Shown piece by piece: positions 5,366-12,691 of a stretch of DNA of 12,691 bases. Under the pieces are notes generated by a model that worked only from the letters and a program-made list of their open reading frames with translations, did not search any database and was not told where the DNA came from. The translations under genes and the position numbers were made by a program. How positions within the stretch are numbered: the stretch's first letter is position 1; each line of letters begins with the position of its first letter. Origin of the DNA: JBOGEB01 sp050743125 (lineage in GTDB: Bacteria; Actinomycetota; Nitriliruptoria; Euzebyales; Egibacteraceae); NCBI GenBank assembly GCA_050743125.1, contig JBOGEB010000128.1:1-12691 (forward strand), in the 5' to 3' direction.

Positions 5366-7408
5366 GTGCAGACCCCACCCTTCTTCGACCGCGAGACGTC
5401 GGAGATGGAGTATCACGCCCGCGTGCTGGCGCGGGCAGCGGACGGATCTCTCCCCCTGCTCGAGCGGGCCAAGTTCCTCGCGATCTTCACCACCCTCACC
5501 GACGAGTTCTTCCGCGTACGGGTCGCCGGGCTGAAGGCGCAGCGAGCTGCTGGGGTCGAATCACTGTCTCGCGGCGGTCTCACCCTGGCCCAGCTGATCG
5601 ACAGGCTCCATGAGCGCTTCCGCGAGCTCCTCGCCGAGCAGCGTGGGATCTTCGACCGCGAGCTGGTGCCGAGCCTGGGGAAGGAAGGCATTCTGTTGCG
5701 GACCTGGGCGGACCTCGACGAGGGTGGACGCAAGCAGCTCTCCGCCGACTTCAGGCGTCGAATCGCACCGGTGCTCATTCCCTTGGCGGTCGGACCTGCG
5801 CACCCGTTTCCGTTCATCTCGGATCTCAGCCTCAGCGTCGGAGTCACCCTCACCGACCAGCGAGGTCCTGGATTCGGCCGGATCAAGGTGCCGAAGATGC
5901 TTCGCAGGTTCGTCCGGGTGCATGGCGACGACGGTCCCGTGACGGTGCCGATCGAGGAGGTGATCGGTGCCCACGCCGAGCGCTTGTTCCCCGGCCGGCA
6001 GGTGACGGGATGGCACACGTTTCGGGTTACCCGCAACGCCGACTTCGACGTCGAGGACATCGACGTGGAGGACCTGCTTCATGCGGTGGCCTCCGAGCTC
6101 CTCAGCCGTCGGTTCGGGCACGCCGTACGGCTCGAGGTCGACACCGAGGTACCCGAAGTGGCGCAGCAGCTGTTGGTCCGAGAGCTCGACCTCGACGAGG
6201 ACGAGGTGTTCGCCCAGCCCCGCCCACTGGATCTGAGCTCCCTTTGGGAGCTGTACGCCCTCGACCGCCCCGACCTGAAAGACCCAGCGTGGGAGCCGGT
6301 CTGCGTGCCCGAGTTCACCAAGGCCTCGCCGTTCCAGGCGCTGCGGAATGCAGACGTCCTGGTTCATCATCCCTACGACTCGTTCACCGCCACCGCCCAG
6401 CGTTTCATCGAACAGGCGGCAGACGATCCTGACGTGCTCGCGCTCAAGCAGACGCTGTACCGGACCTCCGAGGACAGTCCCGTCGTCCGTGCCCTGATTC
6501 GAGCCGCCGAGTCCGGCAAGCAGGTTGCCGCACTGGTGGAGCTGAAGGCCCGTTTCGACGAAGAGGCGAACATCCGTTGGGCCGAACAGCTCGAGTCGGC
6601 CGGAGTCCACGTCGTGTTCGGGTTCGTCGACCTCAAGACCCATTCCAAGACGGCGCTCGTCGTGCGGCAGGATCCCGACGGCGAGATCCGCCGATACGGG
6701 CACATCGGCACAGGCAACTACAATCCCAGCACGGCCAAGTCCTACGAAGACCTGGGCCTGTTCACCGCCGATTCGGCGCTGACCGAAGACCTGGCCGAGC
6801 TGTTCAACATGCTCACCACCAACGGCCGCCAGGGCAGCTTCCAAAGGCTCCTCGTGGCGCCAGTCGATCTCAAACCGCGGCTGCTCGAGCTGATCGAGGG
6901 TCAGGCGCACGAGGACGGGCGGATCGTCATCAAGGTCAACAACCTCTCTCACGAGGAAATGATCAGGGGGTTGTACCGGGCTTCCCAGAACGGCGCCGAG
7001 ATCGATCTCATCGTCCGCAGCATCTGCTGCCTTCAGCCCGGGATCGAGGGCCTGTCGGAGCGGATCCGGGTGCGATCGATCGTCGGGCCGTTCCTCGAGC
7101 ATTCACGGATCTTCCGCTTCGGCGACCCTGGAGACGAGGCGACGTATCTGCTCGGTTCGGCTGATCTGATGTCCCGCAACCTGGAGAACCGGATAGAGGC
7201 GGTGACCCCGGTCGATCATCCCAAGCTGCGCTCCCGGCTCGACGTCATCCTCGATCTGTGCCTGCAAGACACTGAGCTGGCCTGGGAGCTCGGGTCCGAC
7301 GGGACCTGGCGGCGGATCCAGCCCGACGGTGACCACGTCAAGGTGCAGCAAGCGCTGAAGGATTTGGCCCGTCGTCGAGCGGACGCTGCCGACTGCGCCC
7401 GGTCTTGA
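5366..7408 (+). CDS. ppk1: Polyphosphate kinase 1
   Basis: PPK1 reversibly transfers the gamma-phosphate of ATP to growing polyphosphate. With the GTG at 5366 the protein has 680 residues, within the family range. The N-terminal domain begins FFDRETSEMEYHARVL (compare FINRELSWLEFN-RVL in relatives), followed by LLERAKFLAIFTTLTDEFF. The catalytic PLD-like domains carry both expected histidines: His426 in KTHSKTALVVR, the autophosphorylated residue by family comparison, and His446 in YGHIGTGNYNPSTAKSYEDL. The C-terminal domain has HSRIFRFGD and LLGSADLMSRNLENRIE. Two starts are possible: GTG 5366, which would be leaderless or nearly so if CAAGAT (5354-5359) is the -10, and GTG 5336 with AAGG 8 nt upstream, adding 10 residues. 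The motif FFDRET replaces the more usual F-NRELS. The frame is open further upstream, inside the CHAD gene, but is not coding there. Confidence 0.95.
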   Translation: MQTPPFFDRETSEMEYHARVLARAADGSLPLLERAKFLAIFTTLTDEFFRVRVAGLKAQRAAGVESLSRGGLTLAQLIDRLHERFRELLAEQRGIFDRELVPSLGKEGILLRTWADLDEGGRKQLSADFRRRIAPVLIPLAVGPAHPFPFISDLSLSVGVTLTDQRGPGFGRIKVPKMLRRFVRVHGDDGPVTVPIEEVIGAHAERLFPGRQVTGWHTFRVTRNADFDVEDIDVEDLLHAVASELLSRRFGHAVRLEVDTEVPEVAQQLLVRELDLDEDEVFAQPRPLDLSSLWELYALDRPDLKDPAWEPVCVPEFTKASPFQALRNADVLVHHPYDSFTATAQRFIEQAADDPDVLALKQTLYRTSEDSPVVRALIRAAESGKQVAALVELKARFDEEANIRWAEQLESAGVHVVFGFVDLKTHSKTALVVRQDPDGEIRRYGHIGTGNYNPSTAKSYEDLGLFTADSALTEDLAELFNMLTTNGRQGSFQRLLVAPVDLKPRLLELIEGQAHEDGRIVIKVNNLSHEEMIRGLYRASQNGAEIDLIVRSICCLQPGIEGLSERIRVRSIVGPFLEHSRIFRFGDPGDEATYLLGSADLMSRNLENRIEAVTPVDHPKLRSRLDVILDLCLQDTELAWELGSDGTWRRIQPDGDHVKVQQALKDLARRRADAADCARS

Positions 7409-7451
7409 GCGGTCCGAAGACGTCACCGCGCGGCTGATGGGCTGACGGTAC

Positions 7452-7499
7452 GGCGCGCGTGTCCGTCGAGCCCTCGACCACCTGGAGGGCGGACGCGCC
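7452..7499. terminator. Bulged inverted repeat between convergent ppk1 and the guanidinase-like gene; possible bidirectional terminator
   Basis: GGCGCG (7452-7457), TCC (7462-7464) and GCCCTC (7470-7475) pair in order with CGCGCC (7494-7499), GGA (7491-7493) and GAGGGC (7485-7490), leaving a 9-nt loop and two bulges on the 5' side. It lies 44 bp after the ppk1 stop and about 50 bp beyond the stop of the facing gene. There is no T-tract on either side. The rest of 7409-7550 shows nothing else. Confidence 0.4.
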
Positions 7500-7550
7500 T
7501 GCTCCGGCACAACCCAACCCGCGGGGCACCAGCCAAGGCACCGCGCTTGC

Positions 7551-8726
7551 CTACGTCACGGCAGCATACGTTCGACGATGGCGAGGGAGGTGGCCGGCCC
7601 GCACGAGGCAGGCGAGGGTGTCGCAGACGATGCGCACCCCCATGAGCGCGGTGATCTCGGAGCTGTCATAGGGAGGGGAGCACTCCACGATCTCGATGCC
7701 GGCCAACGGCTGGGCGGCGATCAGCTGGATGAACTTCAGCACCTCGCGTGGCAGGAATCCGCCCGGCTCGGGCCATCCGGTGCCGGGCACAAACGCCGCG
7801 TCCAGGCAGTCGACGTCAAAGCTCAACCACACCGCTTCGGCGTTGTCCCAGGCGACCTCCAGCGCGCGTTCCGCGGCAGCGTCGATGCCCATGTCCACGC
7901 AGTCGGTCACGGTCATGATCGTGGTGCCGCGCTCACGCCCGACCTTGACGCCGGCGCGAGGCGACTGCCACCCGCCGATGCCGACCTGCACCAGGTTGCG
8001 TGGAGGCACGTTCGGGATGTTGGTCGCGTGGAAGAACGGCGTGGTGTGCATCCGCTCGTCCAGGTCGGTCTCCTGGGTGTCGACATGCCGGTCGAAGTGG
8101 ATGATCCCGAGGTTGCCCTCCAGGTGCTCGGCCACGCCCCGGGTCGTGGGGTAGCCGATGGAGTGGTCACCGCCGAGGATCACCGGGAACGTGCCCGATG
8201 CGTAGACGTGGGAGACGGCCTTGGTGATCTGGTCGAAGGACTTCTCGTTATTGCCGGGGATCGTGAACACGTCGCCCAGGTCGCACATGCTGACGGACTC
8301 CCGCAGGTCCACACCGAGCTCGAAGCTGTAGGAGCCGTACAGGGCCGAGATCCGGCGCATCCCCTGGGGACCGAAGCGGGTGCCCGGCCGGTAGGTGGTC
8401 CCTGCGTCGTGGGGCACCCCGAGAACCGCGACGTCATACTCACCGCAGCGGTTGACGTCTTCCACGTAGGGCTGTTTGAGGAAGGTGTTGATGCCGGCGA
8501 AATGCGGCAGCTCTCCCCTGCTGAACGTCGGAATCGTCCGGTCGACGATCGACTCGGCACCGGGCAGGCCAAGCTCTAAGCCTCGGGCGACTTCCTCGTT
8601 GTGCTTTGCTGTGGGCAGCCCAGCCTCGGCCTCGATGGCGCGCCTGGCCTCTGGCCCGCAGCGATCGCGTCCCTGGTTGTTCACTTGGTCCCCCTGCATC
8701 GGCGTTCTGGTCTCGGTCGCGGTCAT
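7551..8726 (-). CDS. gdmH: Ureohydrolase-family enzyme, probable Ni-dependent guanidine hydrolase (GdmH-like)
   Basis: The 391-residue protein belongs to the arginase/agmatinase fold. Metal-binding residues are present: GGDHSIG with His188, DRHVD with Asp212, His214 and Asp216, and SFDVDCLD with Asp304 and Asp306. It differs from agmatinase in ways I recall for the cyanobacterial guanidine hydrolase GdmH (Sll1077, about 390 residues): a long N-terminal region containing TIPTFSRGELPHFAGINTF, TTYRPGTRFGP at 110-120, DERMHTTPFFHATNIPNVPP, and PGTGWPEPGGF with Trp318 where agmatinases usually have Thr. The expected reaction is guanidine plus water to urea and ammonia, in the cytoplasm. The start overlaps the orn stop as TGATG, so translation is probably coupled to orn. 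A later ATG at 8699 has no better ribosome site. The guanidine-I riboswitch transporter nearby supports the call. Agmatinase or guanidino-acid hydrolase activity remains possible. Confidence 0.8.
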   Translation of the reverse strand: MTATETRTPMQGDQVNNQGRDRCGPEARRAIEAEAGLPTAKHNEEVARGLELGLPGAESIVDRTIPTFSRGELPHFAGINTFLKQPYVEDVNRCGEYDVAVLGVPHDAGTTYRPGTRFGPQGMRRISALYGSYSFELGVDLRESVSMCDLGDVFTIPGNNEKSFDQITKAVSHVYASGTFPVILGGDHSIGYPTTRGVAEHLEGNLGIIHFDRHVDTQETDLDERMHTTPFFHATNIPNVPPRNLVQVGIGGWQSPRAGVKVGRERGTTIMTVTDCVDMGIDAAAERALEVAWDNAEAVWLSFDVDCLDAAFVPGTGWPEPGGFLPREVLKFIQLIAAQPLAGIEIVECSPPYDSSEITALMGVRIVCDTLACLVRAGHLPRHRRTYAAVT

Positions 8727-9289
8727 CAGCCCGTGATCGGCCCTTGGCGCTCCTTGAAGATCGTCGCGCGGTAGTGGCGGAGCTCGGCGATGGACTCGCG
8801 GATGTCGGCGAGCGCGCGGTGGCCCTTCGCCTTCTTCGGCGCCGACGCGTAGGCGTCGGGGTACCAGCGGCGGGCGAGCTCCTTCACCGTCGAGACGTCG
8901 ACGTTGCGGTAGTGCAGCCAGCCGTTGAGCGCCGGCATCCAGCGGGCCAGAAACGCCCGGTCGGCGTGGACGCTGTTGCCGGCCAGCGGCGCGACCTGCG
9001 GCTCGGGCACGTGGGCGCGGACGAAGCCGAGGACCTGAGCCTCGGCCTCGGCCAGAGTCACCCCGGAGCGGCGGACCGTGTCGAGCAGCCCCGACGTCGC
9101 GTGCATCTCGGCGACGAGCGGGATCATCGCCGCGAGCGCGTCCTCGCTGGCGGCGATAACAAGGTCCGGCCCCTCGACGACGTGCTCCAGCGCCCCGTCG
9201 CTCACTATGACCGCGACCTCGAGGATCACGTGCTGGACGGGGTCCAGCCCCGTCATCTCCAGGTCGATCCAGACGAGCGGGTCATCCAT
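8726..9289 (-). CDS. orn: Oligoribonuclease
   Basis: Orn is a DEDDh 3'-5' exoribonuclease that degrades very short RNAs, including pGpG. The 187-residue protein has the full catalytic set: Asp9 and Glu11 in WIDLEMTGLDP, Asp110 in LAGNSVHADRAFL, and His157 and Asp162 in GHRALADIRESI. Length matches the family (about 180-215). The ATG at 9289 overlaps the end of the upstream ABC-F gene by 8 bp and has GGAG 7 nt upstream. The downstream guanidinase-like gene overlaps its stop by one base, so at least these genes are co-transcribed. Nothing is missing or unusual in the protein. Confidence 0.96.
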   Translation of the reverse strand: MDDPLVWIDLEMTGLDPVQHVILEVAVIVSDGALEHVVEGPDLVIAASEDALAAMIPLVAEMHATSGLLDTVRRSGVTLAEAEAQVLGFVRAHVPEPQVAPLAGNSVHADRAFLARWMPALNGWLHYRNVDVSTVKELARRWYPDAYASAPKKAKGHRALADIRESIAELRHYRATIFKERQGPITG

Positions 9290-11051
9290 CCTCGAGCTCC
9301 GACAGCTCCAGCCAGCGCGTCTCGGCCCGGTCGATCTCCTCGAACGCCAGGGTCAGCGCCTCCCCGATGCGCCGTGCGGCCTCGTAGTCACCGGCCGCAC
9401 GCTCAAGCTCGGCCTCCAACTCGGTCCTGCGGGCATGCAGCGTAGGCAGCCGCGCATCCAGCTGGCCGAACTCCCGCCGCTGGCGGTAGGACAAGCGGGT
9501 CGGTTGGGGCTTCGAAGGCGCCGCACGGACAGGCGTCGCTCGACGCACGGCCGGAGCCCGGCGCTCTGCCATCCCCGCATAGGCTGCCCACCCACCGGGG
9601 TGGTGGCGGAGGCTGCCGTCCGGCTCGATCGAGTACACGTCGCGGCAGACCCGGTCGAGGAGGTAGCGGTCGTGGGTGGCGACGACGAACGCGCCCGGCC
9701 ACGAGTCAAGGTAGGCCTCCAGCTGGCCGAGCGTGTCGAGGTCGAGATCGTTCGTCGGCTCGTCGAGCAACAGGAGGTTCGGCGCGCCCGCGAGGACGCG
9801 GAGCAGCTCCAGCCGCCGCCGCTCACCGCCGGACAGCTCGCCAACCCAAGCGCGCTGCGCCTCCGGCTCGAAGCCGAACCGCTCGAGCAGCAGACCCGCG
9901 CCGACGGTCCGGTCCCCAACACGGGCGTTGCGAACCTGTTCGTCGATGGCCTCGAACACCCGCTGACGGGCCGGCAGCGGTTCCGCGTCTTGGCCGTACC
10001 AGCCGGTCACGACGGTGTCGCCGAGCCGAACCTCACCCTCGTCGGGCTCAAGGCGAGCCGCGATCAGGCGCAGCAGCGTGGTCTTGCCGGCGCCGTTCGG
10101 CCCGACCAGCCCCACCCGCGCACCCGGCGCGAGCCGGTGGTCGACGCCGCGGAGCACCCAGCGATCTCCAAAGCGCTTGCCGACGCCGGACAGGTCGCAG
10201 ACGCGTGTGCCGAGCCGCCGGCTCGGCAGGTCTAAGACGATCTCAGGCTCCGGCACCTCGGGTCCCCGGTCGGCGAGCGCACGAGCCTGCTCCATCCGCA
10301 GCCGAGACTTCGAGGTCCGTGCCTTTGGAGCGCGCCGCAGCCACTCCAGCTCGGTGCGCAGCCGGTTCTGACGGCGCCGCTCCGCGGCCTCGGCTTGGTC
10401 GGCACGAACGACCCGCGCCTCGAGGTACGACTCGTACGACCCCTGATGGGCGTGGAGCGCGCCGCGGTAAACCTCGACGATCCTGGTCGCGAGCCGGTCG
10501 AGCAGGTACCGGTCATGGGTCACGAGCAGCAGCGCGCCGCGCCGGGCGCGCAGAAGGCTCTCGAGCCACCCGACCGCGCTGACGTCGAGGTGGTTCGTCG
10601 GCTCGTCCAGGACGAGCAGGCCGATTTCACCGCCAACGGTGTCGAGGCTCGTGTCCTCGGCGAGGCACCGCGCAAGCGCCACGCGCTTGCGCTGCCCGCC
10701 GGACAGCTGCGCGACACGCACGGACGCATCGCGCAGCCCCAGCCGGTCGAGCATCGCCTCGGCCTGGCGGGAAGCCCCGACGGCCTCACCGACCGTGAGG
10801 TCCGCGGGAAGCGCCGGGTCCTGCGCCGGGTCCTGCGCCAGGTATGCCACCCGGAGGGCGCTCGCGTGGACGACCCGGCCGCCGTCAGGCTCCTCGACGC
10901 CGGCGACGATCCGGAGCAGCGTCGATTTGCCGCTGCCGTTGCGGCCGATCACGCCGACGCGGTCACCCTCGTCAATGCCGAAGGAGATCCCGTCGAGGGG
11001 AAGCTTCTCGGCGTAGCGCTTCCAAACCCGCTCCAGGCTGACAAGGTTCAC
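9282..11051 (-). CDS. ABC-F family ATPase, Uup-like
   Basis: The 589-residue soluble protein has two ABC domains and no membrane segments, as in ABC-F proteins that act on the ribosome. Domain 1: Walker A GRNGSGKST at 36-44, signature LSGGQ at 116-120, Walker B LLVLDEP at 145-151, His179. The linker (about 213-270) is rich in Arg/Glu and contains RTSKSRLRMEQARAL. Domain 2: Walker A GPNGAGKTT at 317-325, signature LSGGE at 406-410, Walker B LLLLDEP at 426-432, His460. The C-terminal ~75 residues, after LSYRQRREFGQLDARLP, are a charged coiled-coil arm typical of the Uup branch, which binds DNA in E. coli. The GTG start forms a GTGA overlap with the trpS stop. A 12-bp repeat near 10813-10836 encodes AQDPAQDPA. 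Antibiotic resistance ABC-F proteins are less likely given the housekeeping setting. Confidence 0.93.
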   Translation of the reverse strand: MNLVSLERVWKRYAEKLPLDGISFGIDEGDRVGVIGRNGSGKSTLLRIVAGVEEPDGGRVVHASALRVAYLAQDPAQDPALPADLTVGEAVGASRQAEAMLDRLGLRDASVRVAQLSGGQRKRVALARCLAEDTSLDTVGGEIGLLVLDEPTNHLDVSAVGWLESLLRARRGALLLVTHDRYLLDRLATRIVEVYRGALHAHQGSYESYLEARVVRADQAEAAERRRQNRLRTELEWLRRAPKARTSKSRLRMEQARALADRGPEVPEPEIVLDLPSRRLGTRVCDLSGVGKRFGDRWVLRGVDHRLAPGARVGLVGPNGAGKTTLLRLIAARLEPDEGEVRLGDTVVTGWYGQDAEPLPARQRVFEAIDEQVRNARVGDRTVGAGLLLERFGFEPEAQRAWVGELSGGERRRLELLRVLAGAPNLLLLDEPTNDLDLDTLGQLEAYLDSWPGAFVVATHDRYLLDRVCRDVYSIEPDGSLRHHPGGWAAYAGMAERRAPAVRRATPVRAAPSKPQPTRLSYRQRREFGQLDARLPTLHARRTELEAELERAAGDYEAARRIGEALTLAFEEIDRAETRWLELSELEDG

Positions 11052-12034
11052 GGCAGGGGCGGGAGGAACCCGACCCGCTCGTAGGCGGTGGCCACCGTGC
11101 GCGCGGCGACCTCGCGGGCCTTGCCGGCGCCCTTGAGCAGCACGTCGTGGACCGCGCCGGGGTCGGCGACGAGCTCGGCGTGCCGCTGACGCACCGGGCG
11201 GAGAAAGACGTTGACCGCCTCGGCGACGTCGCTCTTGAAGTCGCCGTAGCCCTTGCCCTGGTAACCGCGTTCCAAAGCGGCGACCGCGCTGCCGGTGACC
11301 GCGGCCATGATGTCGAGCAGGTTCGTGACGCCCGGCTTGTCCGGCCCGGCGCGGACCTCCGACCCGGAGTCCGTCACCGCGCGCAGCACCTTCTTACGGG
11401 TCGTCGCCTCATCCTCGCTGAGCAGGAGCACGCCCTGCATCGACGCCGCGGACTTCGACATCTTCTTGCCGACCTGCGCAAGGTCCATGATCCGTGCGCC
11501 GACCTTGGGAAACGTCGGCTTCGGCACCGTGAACGTCGCGCCATAGCGGTGGTTGAAGCGCTGGGCGATGTCGCGTGCCAGCTCGACGTGTTGACGCTGA
11601 TCCTCGCCGATCGGCACCTCGTCGGCCTGGTAGAGCAGGATGTCCGCCGCCTGGAGGATCGGGTAGGTGAACAGCCCGACCGACACCGAATCCCGCCCGG
11701 CGCCCTTGTCCTTGAACTGGGTCATGCGGCTCGCCTCGCCCATCGTCGCCGTGCACTCGAGGATCCAGCTGAGCTGGGCATGCTCGGGCACCTGCGACTG
11801 GACGAACAGCGTGCAGACGTCGGGGTCGATTCCGGCGGCGAGCAGCCAGCAGGCGACGTCGATGGTCTTGGAGCGCAAAACCTTCGGGTCGATCGGCAGC
11901 GTGATCGCGTGAAGGTCGGCGAGGAAGAAGTAGTGCTCCGCCTCCTGCTCACGCGCCCAGCGGCTGAACGCCCCGATGTAGTTGCCGAGGTGGACCGCTC
12001 CGGTGGGCTGGATCCCGCTGAGAAGACGTGGCAC
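11048..12034 (-). CDS. trpS: Tryptophanyl-tRNA synthetase
   Basis: This class I synthetase charges tRNA-Trp with tryptophan. The 328-residue protein begins VPRLLSGIQPTGAVHLGNYI, in which HLGN (residues 15-18) is the HIGH motif, and carries KMSKS at 191-195. TQFKDK (105-110) and GEDQRQHVELARD (143-155) are further TrpS hallmarks. The GTG at 12034 is chosen because AGGAG lies 8 nt upstream and family members start at this point; the frame extends to an ATG at 12103 but those residues are not conserved-looking. It is first of the overlapping set trpS, ABC-F, orn, guanidinase-like gene. Length and motifs are normal. Confidence 0.96.
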   Translation of the reverse strand: MPRLLSGIQPTGAVHLGNYIGAFSRWAREQEAEHYFFLADLHAITLPIDPKVLRSKTIDVACWLLAAGIDPDVCTLFVQSQVPEHAQLSWILECTATMGEASRMTQFKDKGAGRDSVSVGLFTYPILQAADILLYQADEVPIGEDQRQHVELARDIAQRFNHRYGATFTVPKPTFPKVGARIMDLAQVGKKMSKSAASMQGVLLLSEDEATTRKKVLRAVTDSGSEVRAGPDKPGVTNLLDIMAAVTGSAVAALERGYQGKGYGDFKSDVAEAVNVFLRPVRQRHAELVADPGAVHDVLLKGAGKAREVAARTVATAYERVGFLPPLP

Positions 12035-12042
12035 TGCGCAAG

Positions 12043-12047
12043 CTCCT
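12043..12047 (-). promoter_or_regulatory. Ribosome binding site that fixes the trpS GTG start
   Basis: AGGAG on the minus strand lies 8 nt before the GTG at 12034. No comparable site precedes the in-frame ATG at 12103. Confidence 0.7.
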
Positions 12048-12069
12048 TGGGCGTGGCTGGACACCGCGC

Positions 12070-12075
12070 ATGGTA
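12070..12075 (-). promoter_or_regulatory. Possible -10 element for the trpS operon
   Basis: TACCAT on the minus strand fits TAnnnT and would give a leader of about 30 nt. There is no good -35 at 17-18 bp (GTCGCT). Weak call, made mainly because the intergenic region must hold a promoter for this operon. Confidence 0.25.
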
Positions 12076-12140
12076 CGCCGCCCCAACCCGGAAGCGACCT
12101 CACGATCCCCGAGGCCCCAGGGGTGCTCCGGCGAGCGCTG

Positions 12141-12188
12141 GTTCACGAATTGTTCACGGCACGGATCCGATGTTGATGCCCCGTTCAC
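12141..12188 (+). promoter_or_regulatory. GTTCAC direct repeats (PHO-box-like) between trpS and the GH15-type gene
   Basis: GTTCACGAATT at 12141-12151 is followed directly by GTTCACGGCAC at 12152-12162, again an 11-bp period with GTTCA cores as at 5316. A third GTTCAC is at 12183-12188, and a TTCACG is at 12225-12230. The form matches a PhoP box, or another response-regulator site with direct repeats such as MtrA. It lies about 80-100 bp before the + strand gene and 107 bp before trpS, so it could act on either. Confidence 0.45.
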
Positions 12189-12242
12189 GCCGTATTTCCT
12201 ATGGTCCCGATAGCGAATAGGTCCTTCACGGGGGGACAGCGG

Positions 12243-12691
12243 GTGAGCGCAATCGGAGCCAAAGAGCAAAACGCGCGGAGGATGGCTCGTCGGCACGCTC
12301 GTCGGGGGCAGCGCCTGTGGGCGCTCGTGCTCGTCGCGTTGCTGGCGCTGACGGGGTGCGCGGCGCCCCAGCAGCGCGCCGCTCTGCGTGAGGCCGCGCC
12401 GGATGCGCCGGACGCGCCGGGAGCGTCCGAAGCCGCCGAATCCCGGTGGACCACAGGCGCGAAGCAGGGTGTGGGAACCTCGACGAGCCTGGCGTCGAAG
12501 GTCTGGTTCACGCTCGGGGAAGGGATCACGCACGAGGTGTACTACCCGCAGCTGGACGTCCCCAACGTGCAGGACCTCCAGCTCATCGTGACCGACGGCA
12601 GCAGCTTGTTCCATCCGGAGCGGGACGCGACCACACACGAGGTGAAGCTGCCCGATCCCCGCGCGCTCACCTACCAGCAGGTCAACGAATC
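12243..12691 (+). CDS. Secreted lipoprotein, glucodextranase/glucoamylase-type (GH15) N-terminal domain, cut by window end
   Basis: Only the first 149 residues are visible. The protein begins with a basic n-region (RRHARRGQR) and hydrophobic stretch ending in the lipobox LTGC, giving lipidated Cys39, so it is exported and membrane-anchored. A linker rich in Ala, Pro and Asp follows, then WTTGAKQGVGTSTSLASKVW, FTLGEGITHEVYYPQLDVPN, QDLQLIVTDG and LTYQQVNE. That order is the N-terminal beta-sandwich domain of glucodextranases and bacterial glucoamylases (GH15), which release glucose from the ends of alpha-glucans. The GTG at 12243 has a G-run (GGGGGGAC) 7-12 nt upstream; an ATG at 12282 would give a more normal signal peptide length but has GGAGG touching it. 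The catalytic domain is out of view. Confidence 0.85.
   Translation, partial: MSAIGAKEQNARRMARRHARRGQRLWALVLVALLALTGCAAPQQRAALREAAPDAPDAPGASEAAESRWTTGAKQGVGTSTSLASKVWFTLGEGITHEVYYPQLDVPNVQDLQLIVTDGSSLFHPERDATTHEVKLPDPRALTYQQVNE

Noticed and set aside
5561..7102. Minus-strand open frame of 513 codons inside ppk1
   Set aside because: Exactly antisense to conserved PPK1 coding sequence, no recognisable motif.
7578..8579. Plus-strand open frame of 333 codons
   Set aside because: Antisense shadow of the guanidinase-like gene; composition is His/Arg/Asp-rich without motifs.
10813..10841. 12-bp tandem repeat within the ABC-F gene
   Set aside because: In frame, simply encodes AQDPAQDPA in a variable loop; likely minor slippage without regulatory meaning.
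12035..12103. Upstream start (ATG at 12103) for trpS
   Set aside because: The extra 23 residues do not look like a synthetase, and AGGAG 8 nt before the GTG at 12034 supports the later start.
11147..12220. Plus-strand open frame of 357 codons over trpS
   Set aside because: Antisense to trpS with all synthetase motifs on the other strand; also crosses the intergenic region.
1..12691. tRNA, rRNA, CRISPR array, complete insertion sequence or replication origin
   Set aside because: I found no cloverleaf with TTCGANTC-type arm, no regularly spaced repeat-spacer units, no transposase and no DnaA-box cluster on either strand by eye.

Overview
The window is high-GC DNA with compact, overlapping genes. 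A DUF222-type HNH endonuclease (13E12-like), a lipoprotein signal on a GH15-type enzyme, PHO-box-like direct repeats and frequent GTG starts all point to an actinobacterium (Actinomycetota). I cannot place it below phylum.

Layout. Positions 1-1090 hold the tail of an HNH endonuclease gene on the + strand, a diverged tandem copy of its last ~175 bp, and a short fragment of another coding sequence; this is decayed accessory DNA. From 4030 down to 1098 (minus strand) lies a three-gene NitT/TauT-type ABC transporter operon: substrate-binding lipoprotein, permease, ATPase. Its long leader carries a recognisable guanidine-I (ykkC class) riboswitch with an overlapping terminator-like hairpin. From 4202 to 7408 a divergent pair encodes a CHAD-domain protein (minus) and polyphosphate kinase PPK1 (plus), with an 11-bp direct repeat resembling a PhoP box between them. 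From 12034 down to 7551 (minus) is a tightly overlapping set: trpS, a Uup-like ABC-F ATPase, orn, and a ureohydrolase that closely resembles the Ni-dependent guanidine hydrolase GdmH rather than agmatinase. At 12243 a plus-strand lipoprotein of the glucodextranase/glucoamylase (GH15) type begins and runs off the window.

How the genes may work together. The riboswitch-controlled transporter and the GdmH-like hydrolase together suggest uptake of guanidine and its hydrolysis to urea and ammonia. The two halves are split into different transcription units by the polyphosphate pair, and the hydrolase sits behind housekeeping genes with no riboswitch of its own visible. CHAD domains bind polyphosphate and PPK1 makes it; the CHAD protein also seems to end in a Rho_N/SAP-like nucleic-acid-binding tail. 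A second GTTCA repeat with the same 11-bp period lies before the GH15 gene, so phosphate control may extend to both + strand promoters.

All family assignments come from reading motifs by eye; no database search was possible.
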